A DNA stretch of 64,000 bases from Flavobacterium commune (GCF_001857965.1 NZ_CP017774.1:2232001-2296000), one strand, 5' to 3'; shown: positions 44,552 to 53,856, counted from the first letter of the stretch. The notes: generated from the letters alone by a model not told the origin. Program-made: numbers and translations.

Positions 44552-45844
44552 ATGAAACAACTAATTAGCAGTTTAAAAGGGGACAAAGGGATTTGGTCAT
44601 TTGTGGCCTTATTGGCCCTGTTTTCCTTTATGCCTGTTTTTAGTGCCAGTAGTAACCTGGCTTATTTGGGTCATGGAACAGGAAATACCTTAGGGTATTT
44701 ATTAAAACATCTGATACATATTTGTTGTGGTTTTGCAATTATTTATGCGGTACACAATGTTCCGTATCATTATTTCCGGTCTATTTCTAAATTGTTACTA
44801 CCTGTAGTTTGGGTGGTTTTAGGGATTACAATGATAAAAGGAACAGTGATAGGCGGAGCCAATGCAAGTAGATGGCTCCAAATTCCGTTTGTAGGTTTGT
44901 CATTTCAGCCTTCTGCCTTTGCAGCTTTGGTTTTGTTTGTGTTTGTAGCACGTTATTTATCAAAAACAAGAACAGAGCCGATAGACTTTTTAGAGTCTTT
45001 AAAGGAACTTTGGTTGCCTGTTTTTATTACGCTAATGTTAATCCTGCCTTCGAATTTTTCAACCACAGCTTTGATTTTTTCAATGGTTGTAATGTTAGTA
45101 TTCATAGGGAGGTATCCAATAAAATATATCGGAATTATTGTAGGTTCAGGAATAGTTTTTCTTAGTTTTTTCTGGGTATTGTCTAAAGCTTTTCCAGATG
45201 CTAAATTGTTTAGCAGGGTTAGAACATGGGAAAGCCGAATTGAAAATTTTAGTACCAATAAGCCTGATGAAGATGATTACCAAATAGAGAAAGCCAAAAT
45301 TGCCATTGCATCTGGAAAAATATATGGATTAGGTCCGGGGAAAAGTGTTCAGAAAAACTTTTTACCACAATCTTCTTCCGATTTTATTTATGCCATTATC
45401 GTTGAAGAATATGGATTGATTGGTGGTTTAGGGGTTTTGTGTTTGTATTTGTTGTTGCTTTTTCGATTTGTAATTGCTTCGCATAAGGCCAATACGCTTT
45501 TTGGAAAATTAGTCGTCATTGGGCTCGGTTTTCCAATGATTTTTCAGGCGATGATTAATATGGCAGTTGCTGTAGAATTATTACCTGTTACAGGACAAAC
45601 GCTTCCGTTAATAAGTAGTGGAGGAACTTCTATCTGGATGACTTGTATCGCATTGGGAATCATCATTGGTGTAACCAAAAAAGAAGAAGAAATAGAACAA
45701 GAACAAAAAGATGCTGCCAGAAGAGAAGAAGCGCTTCAAAGACTGATTGATGCTGAATTAGCTGCCGAAGAGCAACAACAGAAAGAGTCTTATTCGATAG
45801 AAGATAAAATGACTAATCCAATGAATGCCGTTTTAAATAAATAG
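44552..45844 (+). CDS. ftsW: Septal peptidoglycan polymerase FtsW (SEDS family)
   Basis: A 430-residue SEDS glycosyltransferase that polymerises lipid II at the septum with FtsI. About ten helices; conserved [61 protein letters not shown] and [15 protein letters not shown] segments. A charged cytoplasmic tail (about residues 373-430) is rich in Glu, Lys and Gln. It lies 1 base upstream of the murG frame. Confidence 0.95.
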   Translation: MKQLISSLKGDKGIWSFVALLALFSFMPVFSASSNLAYLGHGTGNTLGYLLKHLIHICCGFAIIYAVHNVPYHYFRSISKLLLPVVWVVLGITMIKGTVIGGANASRWLQIPFVGLSFQPSAFAALVLFVFVARYLSKTRTEPIDFLESLKELWLPVFITLMLILPSNFSTTALIFSMVVMLVFIGRYPIKYIGIIVGSGIVFLSFFWVLSKAFPDAKLFSRVRTWESRIENFSTNKPDEDDYQIEKAKIAIASGKIYGLGPGKSVQKNFLPQSSSDFIYAIIVEEYGLIGGLGVLCLYLLLLFRFVIASHKANTLFGKLVVIGLGFPMIFQAMINMAVAVELLPVTGQTLPLISSGGTSIWMTCIALGIIIGVTKKEEEIEQEQKDAARREEALQRLIDAELAAEEQQQKESYSIEDKMTNPMNAVLNK

Positions 45845-45854
45845 ATTGATAGCA

Positions 45855-46943
45855 ATGAAACAGTATAAATTCATATTAAGTGGCGGAGGAACCGGGGGAC
45901 ATATTTATCCTGCAATTGCAATTGCCAATGAATTAAAATCGCGATTTCCGGATGCGGAGTTTCTATTTGTAGGAGCTCAGGATAAGATGGAAATGCAAAA
46001 AGTACCGCAAGCAGGATATGCTATCAAAGGTTTGTGGATTGCCGGATTGCAAAGAAAATTGACTCTACAGAATGCTATGTTTCCATTGAAATTAATTAGC
46101 AGTTTGTGGAAATCCAGAAAAATAATAAAACAGTTTAAGCCCGATGCGGTTATAGGAACAGGTGGTTTTGCAAGCGGTCCTTTGTTGCAAATGGCAAATA
46201 TGCTTGGTATTCCAACATTGATTCAGGAGCAAAATTCATTTCCGGGAATTACCAATAAATTGTTGAGTAAAAAAGCCAATGCTATTTGTGTGGCTTATGA
46301 AAATCTGGAACGATTTTTTCCAAAAGAGAAAATGATTCTGACAGGGAATCCTGTTCGTCAGGATTTGATTGCTATTGAAAGCAAAAGAGCAGCAGCAATT
46401 GAATATTTTAGATTGGATACCAATAAAAAAACGCTTTTAGTTCTTGGTGGAAGTTTAGGTGCCAGAAGAGTCAATCAGTTAATTGAAAAAGAACTGAAAA
46501 ATATACAGGCTCAAGACGTTCAGATTATCTGGCAATGTGGGAAGTTGTATTTCGAGGATTATAAAAAATACAATTCGGAGAATGTTCAGGTGGTTGCTTT
46601 TATTGAAAAAATGGATTTTGTTTATGCTGCCGCCGATATTATTATTTCGCGTGCTGGAGCTTCTTCGGTATCGGAATTGTGTATTGTGGGGAAACCAGTC
46701 ATTTTTATTCCATCGCCTAATGTAGCTGAAGATCATCAGACAAAAAATGCAAAAGCCATTGTCGATAAAAAAGGAGCGCTTTTAATCAAAGAATCTGAAT
46801 TAGATACCGAGTTTAGTTTGGTTTTTGAAGCTTTGTTGAAAGATCCGGAAAAACAAAAGCAGTTGAGTGAGAATATAAAAGAACTCGCGTTGCCAGAAGC
46901 AACAAAGCAAATTGCCGACGAAATTGTGAAATTGATACAATAG
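45855..46943 (+). CDS. murG: UDP-GlcNAc:lipid I N-acetylglucosaminyltransferase
   Basis: Converts lipid I to lipid II on the inner face of the membrane. ATG 45855 gives [19 protein letters not shown], the standard start; the frame extends to a TTG at 45846. About 362 residues with the GT-B fold: GGGTGGH loop, [33 protein letters not shown] and [10 protein letters not shown]. Confidence 0.96.
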   Translation: MKQYKFILSGGGTGGHIYPAIAIANELKSRFPDAEFLFVGAQDKMEMQKVPQAGYAIKGLWIAGLQRKLTLQNAMFPLKLISSLWKSRKIIKQFKPDAVIGTGGFASGPLLQMANMLGIPTLIQEQNSFPGITNKLLSKKANAICVAYENLERFFPKEKMILTGNPVRQDLIAIESKRAAAIEYFRLDTNKKTLLVLGGSLGARRVNQLIEKELKNIQAQDVQIIWQCGKLYFEDYKKYNSENVQVVAFIEKMDFVYAAADIIISRAGASSVSELCIVGKPVIFIPSPNVAEDHQTKNAKAIVDKKGALLIKESELDTEFSLVFEALLKDPEKQKQLSENIKELALPEATKQIADEIVKLIQ

Positions 46944-47083
46944 CAATGATAATTGTCAATAATAATGGCAATAGCAAAATAGAAATAAAAATAATAACAC
47001 AATAGTAACTCAGTTTTGATTTTTTGACAATTGATATTGTTATTGAAATTAACATTGAAACATTATTGAAATTGACATTGAAA
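46944..47083. repeat. Low-complexity TTGAAATTGACATTG spacer between murG and murC
   Basis: Repeated ATTGAAATT, ACATTGAAA and ATTGACATTG units on the right (47030-47083), and CAATGATAATTGTCAATAAT-like units on the left, form an imperfect inverted arrangement like that upstream of dnaG. Confidence 0.4.
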
Positions 47084-48439
47084 ATGAATCTAAATCAAAT
47101 ACATAACGTTTATTTTATCGGTATCGGTGGTATTGGTATGAGTGCTTTGGCGCGCTATTTTAAGTATATCGGGAAACAGGTTTCCGGTTATGACAAAACA
47201 CCAACGATTTTAACTAATGAGCTAATCGAAAGTGGTATTGCTATTCATTTTGATGATGATATCAATTTAATACCTAAGGATTATTTTGTCGAAAATACCT
47301 TGGTGATAATTACGCCAGCAGTTCCAAGAACCCACTCCGAGTGGAATTATTTTTTAGAGCGTGATTATCAGGTTAAAAAAAGAGCCGAAGTTTTAGGAAT
47401 TATTACTAAGGATACTTTTTGTTTTGCAGTGGCTGGAACCCACGGAAAAACCACTACATCTAGTATTTTGGGACATATTTTACATGAAAGTGGTGCAGAT
47501 GTTACGGCTTTTATTGGCGGAATTGTAGAGAATTACAATTCGAATTTAATAGGAAGCGGGAAAACCGTAACCGTTGTTGAAGCTGATGAATTTGACCGTT
47601 CGTTTTTGCATTTGCATCCCAATATTGCCTGTGTGACTTCAATGGATGCCGATCATTTGGATATTTACGGAACTAGCGATGCTATAAAAGAATCGTTTAC
47701 TGAGTTTGCAGATAAAGTAGAGGATAAATCTAAATTGTTTATTACGACTGATTTGCCACTTTCAGGAATTACTGTTGGAGTAAATGAGGAAGAAGCGGTT
47801 TACAATGCTTTTAATATTAGAATAGAAGACGGAAACTATGTTTTTGATGTTAAAACACCTGCTGGAGTTTTAAAAGATTTTCGTTTTGGACTACCAGGAA
47901 GACATAATTTGATGAATGCTTTAATGGCTTTTGCAATGGCAGTAAATTTCGGCACCCCAACCGATGCCATTGCAAAAGCCTTAGCTTCATTCCAAGGAAT
48001 AAGAAGACGTTTTTCGTATCAAATTAGAACTGAAAACCTGGTTTATATTGATGATTATGCACATCATCCTACTGAGATAAATGCGGTACATCAGGCGGTT
48101 AGGGAATTGTATCCTAACAAAAAAGTATTGGCAGTTTTTCAGCCGCATCTTTTTAGCAGAACCAAAGATTTTGCAGATGATTTTGCAAAAAGTCTTTCTC
48201 AGTTTGACGAAGTGTTATTGATGGATATTTATCCGGCACGTGAGTTGCCTATGGAGGGAGTAACTTCGGACTGGTTGTTGTCTCTGATAGAAAATCAGAA
48301 TAAAAAATTAGTTTCAAAAGAAGATTTGATAGCAACTATGTTGAAAAGTGATGCTCCGGTTATGGTTACAATTGGAGCTGGTGATATTGGTGAAATGGTG
48401 GGAGCAATTAAAAACGCTTTAAATGAAAAAAATATTTAA
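47084..48439 (+). CDS. murC: UDP-N-acetylmuramate:L-alanine ligase
   Basis: Adds the first amino acid of the stem peptide. The open frame reaches back to TTG 47024, but the conserved start is ATG 47084 (NLNQIHNVYFIGIGGIGMSALA), giving 451 residues. Motifs: GIGGIGMS, P-loop VAGTHGKTTTSS (near residue 112), EADEFDRSFL, DADHLD and DDYAHHPTEI. Overlaps ftsQ by 17 bases. Confidence 0.96.
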   Translation: MNLNQIHNVYFIGIGGIGMSALARYFKYIGKQVSGYDKTPTILTNELIESGIAIHFDDDINLIPKDYFVENTLVIITPAVPRTHSEWNYFLERDYQVKKRAEVLGIITKDTFCFAVAGTHGKTTTSSILGHILHESGADVTAFIGGIVENYNSNLIGSGKTVTVVEADEFDRSFLHLHPNIACVTSMDADHLDIYGTSDAIKESFTEFADKVEDKSKLFITTDLPLSGITVGVNEEEAVYNAFNIRIEDGNYVFDVKTPAGVLKDFRFGLPGRHNLMNALMAFAMAVNFGTPTDAIAKALASFQGIRRRFSYQIRTENLVYIDDYAHHPTEINAVHQAVRELYPNKKVLAVFQPHLFSRTKDFADDFAKSLSQFDEVLLMDIYPARELPMEGVTSDWLLSLIENQNKKLVSKEDLIATMLKSDAPVMVTIGAGDIGEMVGAIKNALNEKNI

Positions 48440-49148
48440 TTGGACAAACATCAGATTAATCCTAATGTTAGGATTGGTTGTTTTTCTTTTTTCGTTTACT
48501 TCAAAGCGAAATGAAAAGCGAAAATTAGCAAAAATAGCTGTTGTTTTTGTAGGAGAAAACAATCTTTTTATCAAGGAAGAAACGGTTAATAAATTGTTAA
48601 TAGAAAATATGGGCGACCCATTAGCTATTGAAAAAGATAAATTAGATTTGAATAAGCTGGAAGGAAAGCTGAATTCAAATGCGATGATTGACGAATCAGA
48701 TGTTTTTGTAAGTATTGATGGTGTTCTGAAAGCGGTTGTAAAGCAAAAGACTCCTGTGGCTAGAGTGATTAATGGTTCAGAATCTTTTTATGTTGATTAT
48801 AAAGGTGGTAAGATGCCGCTATCGGATAATTTCACAGCTAGAGTTCCACTTGTTTCGGGGGATATAAATAGAGGGGGTAACGAAAAATTGGCTCGTTTGT
48901 TTCGTGTGATTTATGAGGATGATTTTTTGAAAAAAAACATCATTGCTATAGAGATTATGCCTAATGCTAGCTTAAAAATGTTCAATAGGAATTACGATTA
49001 CCAGATTGATTTTGGTAGTATGATGAATTTTGAAACGAAATTTAAAAATTATAAAGCCTTTTTTCAAAAAGCAGTTTTAGATAGTACGTTATATAAATAT
49101 AAAAAGATTGACCTCAGGTTTACAAAACAAGTAGTTTGCACTAAATAA
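48423..49148 (+). CDS. ftsQ: Cell division protein FtsQ/DivIB
   Basis: A 241-residue bitopic protein with a short cytoplasmic start, a helix at about residues 9-26 (IRLILMLGLVVFLFSFTS) and a periplasmic POTRA/FtsQ region (KIAVVFVGENNLFIKEETVNKLL and onward). It scaffolds FtsL and FtsI at the septum. Conservation is low, but its position between murC and ftsA supports the call. Confidence 0.88.
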   Translation: MKKIFNWTNIRLILMLGLVVFLFSFTSKRNEKRKLAKIAVVFVGENNLFIKEETVNKLLIENMGDPLAIEKDKLDLNKLEGKLNSNAMIDESDVFVSIDGVLKAVVKQKTPVARVINGSESFYVDYKGGKMPLSDNFTARVPLVSGDINRGGNEKLARLFRVIYEDDFLKKNIIAIEIMPNASLKMFNRNYDYQIDFGSMMNFETKFKNYKAFFQKAVLDSTLYKYKKIDLRFTKQVVCTK

Positions 49149-49154
49149 TAGAAA

Positions 49155-50540
49155 ATGGAAAAAGAGAATATTGCAGTAGGTCTAGATATAGGGACAACCA
49201 AAATCGTTGCCATGATAGGCAAGAAAAATGAGTATGGTAAGTTAGAAATTTTGGGAGTTGGAAAATCCAAAAGTCTAGGTGTGGCTAGAGGAGTGGTTAA
49301 TAATATTACACAAACCATTCAATCTATTCAGCAAGCAATAAATGATGCGGAAACAAATTCAGGTTATAAAATTAAAGATGTTGTTGTAGGGATTGCAGGA
49401 CAACACATCCGTAGTATTCAGCATACCGATTACATCAGCAGAAGTAATCCGGAAGAAGTAATTGGTGGAAATGACATTCAATTACTAATTGATCAGGTTA
49501 ATAAATTGGCCATGTTGCCAGGGGAAGAAATTATTCACGTTTTACCTCAGGAATTTAAAATAGATGGACAATCTGAAATAAAAGAACCAATTGGGATGTA
49601 TGGTGGAAGGCTAGAATCCAGTTTCCATGTTGTAGTAGGTCAGGCTTCGTCTATACGTAACGTAGGGCGTTGTATTCAAAGTTCTGGTATCGAATTGTCA
49701 GGGTTGACTTTAGAGCCATTAGCTTCATCTGATGCGGTTTTGAGCCAAGAAGAAAAAGAAGCTGGAGTTGCCTTAATTGACATCGGTGGAGGAACAACTG
49801 ATTTGGCCATTTTTAAAGATGGAATTATTCGTCATACCGCAGTAATTCCTTTTGGAGGAAATGTAATTACTGATGATATCAAAGAAGGCTGTTCTATTAT
49901 AGAAAAACAGGCTGAATTGTTGAAAGTTAAATTTGGTTCAGCTTGGCCAGGAGAAAATAAAGACAACGAGATTGTTTCTATTCCGGGATTAAGAGGAAGA
50001 GAGCCAAAAGAGATTTCGTTGAAAAACTTGTCCAAGATTATTCACGCCCGTGTGGTGGAAATAATTGAGCAGGTTTTTACAGAAGTAAAAGCTTATGGTC
50101 ACGAAGATCCAAGAAAAAAACTAATTGCTGGAATTGTACTTACTGGTGGTGGTGCTCAATTGAAACACATCAAACAATTAGTAGAATACATTACAGGAAT
50201 GGACACCAGAATTGGATATCCTAATGAGCATTTAGCAGGTAATTCAGACGAAGAGTTTTCTAGTCCATTGTATGCAACTGCAGTTGGATTAGTAATGAAT
50301 AGTATTTGTAATAATACGCAGAGTGCGATAAGAAAAGAAGAAGTAGTTCCTCAAAGAACTGTTTATTATCGTGAGCCGGTTGTGGAAACGGTAGAGCGAT
50401 TTGAACCGGAAGTAGAAGAGGTACAAACGCAAGTACCGGTTTATTCTAAAAATGAAGAGTCAACAGGAGAAAAGATTAAGCGATCTTTCTTTGATCGTTA
50501 TGTTGATAAGATTAAAGACTTTTTAGATAACGCAGAGTAG
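49155..50540 (+). CDS. ftsA: Cell division protein FtsA
   Basis: An actin-like ATPase that tethers FtsZ to the membrane. 461 residues with phosphate-1 VGLDIGTTKIVAMIG, phosphate-2 VALIDIGGGTTDLAIF and the adenosine motif GIVLTGGGAQLKHI. The C-terminal end is a basic amphipathic helix (IKRSFFDRYVDKIKDFLDN), the membrane-targeting sequence. Just upstream of ftsZ. Confidence 0.96.
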   Translation: MEKENIAVGLDIGTTKIVAMIGKKNEYGKLEILGVGKSKSLGVARGVVNNITQTIQSIQQAINDAETNSGYKIKDVVVGIAGQHIRSIQHTDYISRSNPEEVIGGNDIQLLIDQVNKLAMLPGEEIIHVLPQEFKIDGQSEIKEPIGMYGGRLESSFHVVVGQASSIRNVGRCIQSSGIELSGLTLEPLASSDAVLSQEEKEAGVALIDIGGGTTDLAIFKDGIIRHTAVIPFGGNVITDDIKEGCSIIEKQAELLKVKFGSAWPGENKDNEIVSIPGLRGREPKEISLKNLSKIIHARVVEIIEQVFTEVKAYGHEDPRKKLIAGIVLTGGGAQLKHIKQLVEYITGMDTRIGYPNEHLAGNSDEEFSSPLYATAVGLVMNSICNNTQSAIRKEEVVPQRTVYYREPVVETVERFEPEVEEVQTQVPVYSKNEESTGEKIKRSFFDRYVDKIKDFLDNAE

Positions 50541-50595
50541 TAAGATAGAAGAGAATAAAGCACAAAAAATATATAAATATCAAAAACCAAATATT

Positions 50596-52560
50596 ATGAC
50601 GAGCAACTCAGAATTTGGAAGTATTTCATTTGATTTACCAAAAAATCAATCAAATGTAATCAAAGTAATAGGTGTAGGTGGAGGCGGAAGTAATGCTATC
50701 AACCACATGTTCAAGCAAGGAATCAAAGGAGTTGATTTCATTGTGTGTAACACTGATTCACAAGCACTGCAAAATAGTGGTGTTCCTAATAAAATTCAAT
50801 TGGGTGTGAACCTGACTGAAGGTCTTGGTGCCGGAGCTAATCCAGACGTAGGACAACAATCGGCTATAGAAAGTATTGCCGATATCGAAAAGATGTTGGA
50901 TCGCGGAACTAAGATGGTTTTTATCACAGCCGGAATGGGTGGAGGTACCGGAACTGGTGCTGCGCCTGTAATTGCTCAACTGGCTAAAGAAAGAGAGATT
51001 CTTACCGTGGGTATTGTAACCTTGCCGTTTACTTTTGAAGGAAAGGTGCGTCAGGAACAAGCACTTATTGGAATTGAAAAATTACGTAAACAAGTTGATT
51101 CTTTAATTGTTATCAATAATAACAAATTAAGAGAAGTGTATGGAAATCTTGGTTTCAAAGCAGGATTCTCAAAAGCCGATGAAGTTTTGGCAACAGCCTC
51201 AAGAGGAATTGCCGAAGTAATTACACATCACTATACTCAAAATATCGATTTACGTGATGCTAAAACCGTATTAGCTAATAGTGGAACGGCTATCATGGGT
51301 TCGTCTGTTGCTTCAGGAGAAAACAGAGCTAAAGAAGCTATTATTGCTGCTTTAGATTCTCCATTATTAAATGATAATAAAATTACAGGAGCCAAAAACG
51401 TATTGTTGCTCATCGTTTCTGGATCTAATGAAATTACCTTAGATGAAATTGGTGAAATCAATGACCACATTCAAAGTGAAGCGGGTTATAATGCTAATAT
51501 CATCATGGGAGTTGGTGAAGATGAATCATTAGGTGATGCAGTTGCTGTAACGATCATTGCTACTGGATTTGATATTGAACAACAAAACGGAATTGTAAAT
51601 ACAGAGCCTAAAAAAATCATTCACAGTTTAGAGGATGAGCAAAAAATTGTTCACAATTTAAGTAGTACTCCTGTTGCTAGTTTTGATTTAAGTACTGATA
51701 AACCGGTAACTAATACAGCTGAAGAGCGTGTAGTTTTCGATTTAGTTGACGAAGAGGAAGAAGAAGTAGTTGCTGTTGTTGCTCCAGCTCCTGTTGTTCC
51801 GGTTGAGGGAAACGAAGAATTGATGGCGATATCTGAATTTATTAAAAATATAGATGTTACTTTCGAAATTGTTTCTCCTATAAAAGAAGAAGAGTTTACA
51901 TTTTCTGCACCAAAAGTAGAAGAAGTAAGACAAGCAGTTCAGCCAATTGTTGAACAACCAAAAGCAATCGAAAAGCAAGAACAAACTTCTATTTCATTTG
52001 ATTTGCCTCTTTTTAAAGCCGAGCCAGTTCAGGAAAAAGAAGAAAAAATCTTATTCGAATTGACAAATGAAACTAAAGAAATCAAAGTAAACCAAGCGGT
52101 TCAATTTGTATCTGTAACAGAATTGTCTGATAACGGGGTTATCAAATATTCTTTGGAAGAGTACATGGAAGCTGAGAACGAATTAGCTAAACCAGTTGCA
52201 AAAGTGGTGGAAGAAGTAATTCCTGAGGAGTTGAATATTACAATGAAAAAAGTAGAATTAGCTCCGGAAGATTTTTCTAATGCAGAAGATATTTCTCCTA
52301 TCGAAATGACAATTGAAGAAACTTTACGTTTAAGAGCTGACGAAAGAAGAAAGAAATTAAAAGAGTTTAATTATAAGTTTCATAATAACGTTTCTAAGAT
52401 TGATGAGTACGAAAAAGAACCAGCTTACAAAAGATTAGGTATCGATATTTCGAATAATCAAATGAATAATGCTAACTCAAGAATCTCTGTTGGAACAGAT
52501 AGTAATAACGATTTACAATTGCGTTCTAATAATTCTTATTTGCATGATAATGTAGATTAG
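50596..52560 (+). CDS. ftsZ: Cell division GTPase FtsZ with long C-terminal extension
   Basis: The tubulin-like ring protein. The GTPase core occupies about residues 15-330 (GVGGGGSNAINHM, GGGTGTGAAPVIAQ, FTFEGKVRQEQA). After it come about 320 residues of acidic, low-complexity linker. A short conserved block near the end (EYEKEPAYKRLGIDIS, about residues 610-625) is likely the peptide that binds FtsA and other partners. At 654 residues it is far longer than the usual 380. Last gene of the dcw operon. Confidence 0.96.
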   Translation: MTSNSEFGSISFDLPKNQSNVIKVIGVGGGGSNAINHMFKQGIKGVDFIVCNTDSQALQNSGVPNKIQLGVNLTEGLGAGANPDVGQQSAIESIADIEKMLDRGTKMVFITAGMGGGTGTGAAPVIAQLAKEREILTVGIVTLPFTFEGKVRQEQALIGIEKLRKQVDSLIVINNNKLREVYGNLGFKAGFSKADEVLATASRGIAEVITHHYTQNIDLRDAKTVLANSGTAIMGSSVASGENRAKEAIIAALDSPLLNDNKITGAKNVLLLIVSGSNEITLDEIGEINDHIQSEAGYNANIIMGVGEDESLGDAVAVTIIATGFDIEQQNGIVNTEPKKIIHSLEDEQKIVHNLSSTPVASFDLSTDKPVTNTAEERVVFDLVDEEEEEVVAVVAPAPVVPVEGNEELMAISEFIKNIDVTFEIVSPIKEEEFTFSAPKVEEVRQAVQPIVEQPKAIEKQEQTSISFDLPLFKAEPVQEKEEKILFELTNETKEIKVNQAVQFVSVTELSDNGVIKYSLEEYMEAENELAKPVAKVVEEVIPEELNITMKKVELAPEDFSNAEDISPIEMTIEETLRLRADERRKKLKEFNYKFHNNVSKIDEYEKEPAYKRLGIDISNNQMNNANSRISVGTDSNNDLQLRSNNSYLHDNVD

Positions 52561-52579
52561 TGAACTTAATTTAATAGAT

Positions 52580-52621
52580 AATAACCCGAAAATTGCATTT
52601 AATTTTCGGGTTATTTTTTTT
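52580..52621 (+). terminator. Terminator of the dcw operon
   Basis: AATAACCCGAAAATT (52580-52594) pairs perfectly with AATTTTCGGGTTATT (52601-52615) across a 6-base loop, and a run of T follows. Confidence 0.9.
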
Positions 52622-52736
52622 ACCTTCGCACGGAGTTTGGGTCAAAGAGAATGCTTCTTAAAGCTGTTTTATCTTATCAAATTCGATTTCAATTAAATAT
52701 CAAACTAGCAGTATTGCTTATTAATAAAATAGACAA

Positions 52737-53186
52737 ATGAGTTTATCAGTAAAAATCATGGATGAGATGAAAACCGCCATGAAAGCTAAAGATACAGTAG
52801 CTTTAGAATCATTAAGAGCAATAAAATCAGAATTGCTTTTAGCTCAAACGGCTTCTGGTTCTAAAGAAGAAATTTCAGAAGAAGAAGAAATTAAATTATT
52901 GCAACGTTTGGTGAAAACCCGTAAAGAAAGCGCAAGAATTTTTACTGAACAAAATCGTGCTGATTTGGCTGAACCTGAATTAGCTCAGGTAGCTGTAATC
53001 GAAAAGTTTTTACCGGCTCAATTGAGTGAAGCTGAAATTGAGGCTGTAATTGCTAAAATTATTGCTGAAACTGGAGCATCTGGAATTGCATCTATGGGTA
53101 AAGTAATGGGATTAGCTTCTGCTCAATTAGGAGGGACTGCCGAAGGCAAAACGATTTCTACTATAGTAAAAAAATTATTAGTCTAA
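52737..53186 (+). CDS. GatB/YqeY domain protein
   Basis: A 149-residue protein consisting of the helical GatB/YqeY tail domain alone (MDEMKTAMKAKDTVALESLRAIKSELL, EFLPAQLSE-type segment FLPAQLSEAEIEAVI, GKVMGLASAQLGGTAEGKTIS). The domain resembles the tRNA-binding tail of the GatB amidotransferase subunit; the free-standing protein has no settled role. It lies between the dcw terminator and tRNA-Arg. Confidence 0.92.
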   Translation: MSLSVKIMDEMKTAMKAKDTVALESLRAIKSELLLAQTASGSKEEISEEEEIKLLQRLVKTRKESARIFTEQNRADLAEPELAQVAVIEKFLPAQLSEAEIEAVIAKIIAETGASGIASMGKVMGLASAQLGGTAEGKTISTIVKKLLV

Positions 53187-53209
53187 AATCATAAATCTAA
53201 AATAAATTT

Positions 53210-53283
53210 GGCTGCGTAGTTCAACTGGATAGAATATCAGATTTCGGCTCTGAGGGTTGCAGGTTCGAACCCTGCCGCGGTCA
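53210..53283 (+). tRNA. tRNA-Arg(TCG)
   Basis: A 74-base cloverleaf. Acceptor GGCTGCG/CGCGGTC has two G-U pairs and discriminator A. Anticodon stem TCAGA/TCTGA encloses TTTCGGC, with anticodon TCG at 53244-53246. T-arm GCAGG-TTCGAAC-CCTGC. CCA is not encoded. A damaged second copy follows 370 bases downstream. Confidence 0.95.
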
Positions 53284-53293
53284 CTTTTTTTGT

Positions 53294-53339
53294 AGCTTCA
53301 AAAATAATCAGGATAATTTGATTGTTTTTGAAGCTTTTT
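53294..53339 (+). terminator. Terminator of tRNA-Arg
   Basis: AGCTTCAAAAA (53294-53304) pairs with TTTTTGAAGCT (53325-53335), followed by T. Repeated at 53778-53823. Confidence 0.85.
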
Positions 53340-53391
53340 GTTTTAAAATAGAAAAAGTCAATCTATAGTAAAAATCAATTTTCAGTAAACT

Positions 53392-53640
53392 ATGAAATAT
53401 TATGTATATGTTTTGGAAAGTGAAATTCATGGGAGGTTATATAAAGGTCAGACATCTGATATTGATAAACGTATAAAAGAACATAATTTAGGAAAAACAA
53501 AATCTACAAAAGGATATAAACCTTGGAGATTAGTTTATTTTGAGGTTTATGAAACAAGAGAAGAAGTATTAGAGCGTGAAAAATATTTTAAGACAGGAAG
53601 TGGAAGGGCTTTTTTGAAAGAGAAATTACAAAAGAAATGA
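53392..53640 (+). CDS. Small GIY-YIG nuclease-domain protein
   Basis: An 82-residue protein that is just a GIY-YIG domain: YYVYVLES with Y6 at the GIY position, LYKG (Y17) at the YIG position, the catalytic arginine R27 in DIDKRIKEH, and a glutamate in LEREKYFK (E61 or E63). Related small proteins are widespread and some nick DNA. The gene lies alone between two copies of a tRNA-Arg region, so a role in moving or copying that segment is possible but unproven. Confidence 0.9.
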   Translation: MKYYVYVLESEIHGRLYKGQTSDIDKRIKEHNLGKTKSTKGYKPWRLVYFEVYETREEVLEREKYFKTGSGRAFLKEKLQKK

Positions 53641-53674
53641 CCAGTTGGATTTAGTTTTGTTAGTCAACTGAATA

Positions 53675-53694
53675 CCTGTCTGCCTATAGGCAGT
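53675..53694. repeat. Palindromic insertion in the D-loop
   Basis: Contains the perfect 14-bp palindrome CTGCCTATAGGCAG (53680-53693). Confidence 0.85.
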
Positions 53695-53729
53695 GAATAT
53701 CAGATTTCGGCTCTGAGGGTTGCAGGTTC

Positions 53730-53750
53730 CCCGCCTGCCGGTCGGGCAGG
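53730..53750. repeat. Palindromic insertion in the T-loop
   Basis: CCTGCC and GGCAGG arms around GGTCG. The insertion splits TTC|GAAC without loss of bases. Confidence 0.85.
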
Positions 53751-53777
53751 GAACCCTGCCGCGGTCACTTTTTTTAT

Positions 53778-53823
53778 AGCTTCAAAAATAATCAGGATAA
53801 TTTGATTGTTTTTGAAGCTTTTT
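53778..53823 (+). terminator. Duplicated tRNA-Arg terminator
   Basis: Same AGCTTCAAAAA/TTTTTGAAGCT hairpin as at 53294-53339. Confidence 0.75.
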
Positions 53824-53856
53824 ATTTTAAATTGTATTGAATTTAAAATCTTTTTG

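Larger units (their letters stand above)
53210..53348. repeat. Direct repeat flanking the GIY-YIG gene, left copy
   Basis: The tRNA-Arg and the 65 bases after it, including the hairpin terminator, recur at 53655-53831. Downstream of the tRNA the two copies differ at only a few positions. Confidence 0.85.
53655..53767 (+). pseudogene. tRNA-Arg pseudogene with two palindromic insertions
   Basis: A degraded second copy of tRNA-Arg(TCG). From TAGTCAACTGAATA onward it follows the intact tRNA except for two pure insertions: 20 bases at 53675-53694 between D-loop and D-stem, and 21 bases at 53730-53750 in the middle of the T-loop (TTC|GAAC). Both are palindromic. The anticodon arm and 3' acceptor strand are unchanged; the 5' acceptor strand is lost. 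It cannot form a normal tRNA. Confidence 0.85.
53655..53831. repeat. Direct repeat flanking the GIY-YIG gene, right copy
   Basis: Second copy of the tRNA-Arg region and its terminator, with the two palindromes inserted. It ends at TTTTAAA just before the MtfA-like gene. Confidence 0.85.

Noticed and set aside
47024..47083. Extended N-terminus of murC
   Set aside because: The 20 codons come from the simple-repeat spacer; the conserved MurC start is ATG 47084.
53806..53856. Extended N-terminus of the MtfA-like peptidase
   Set aside because: It would start inside the duplicated tRNA terminator hairpin; ATG 53857 gives a normal membrane anchor.
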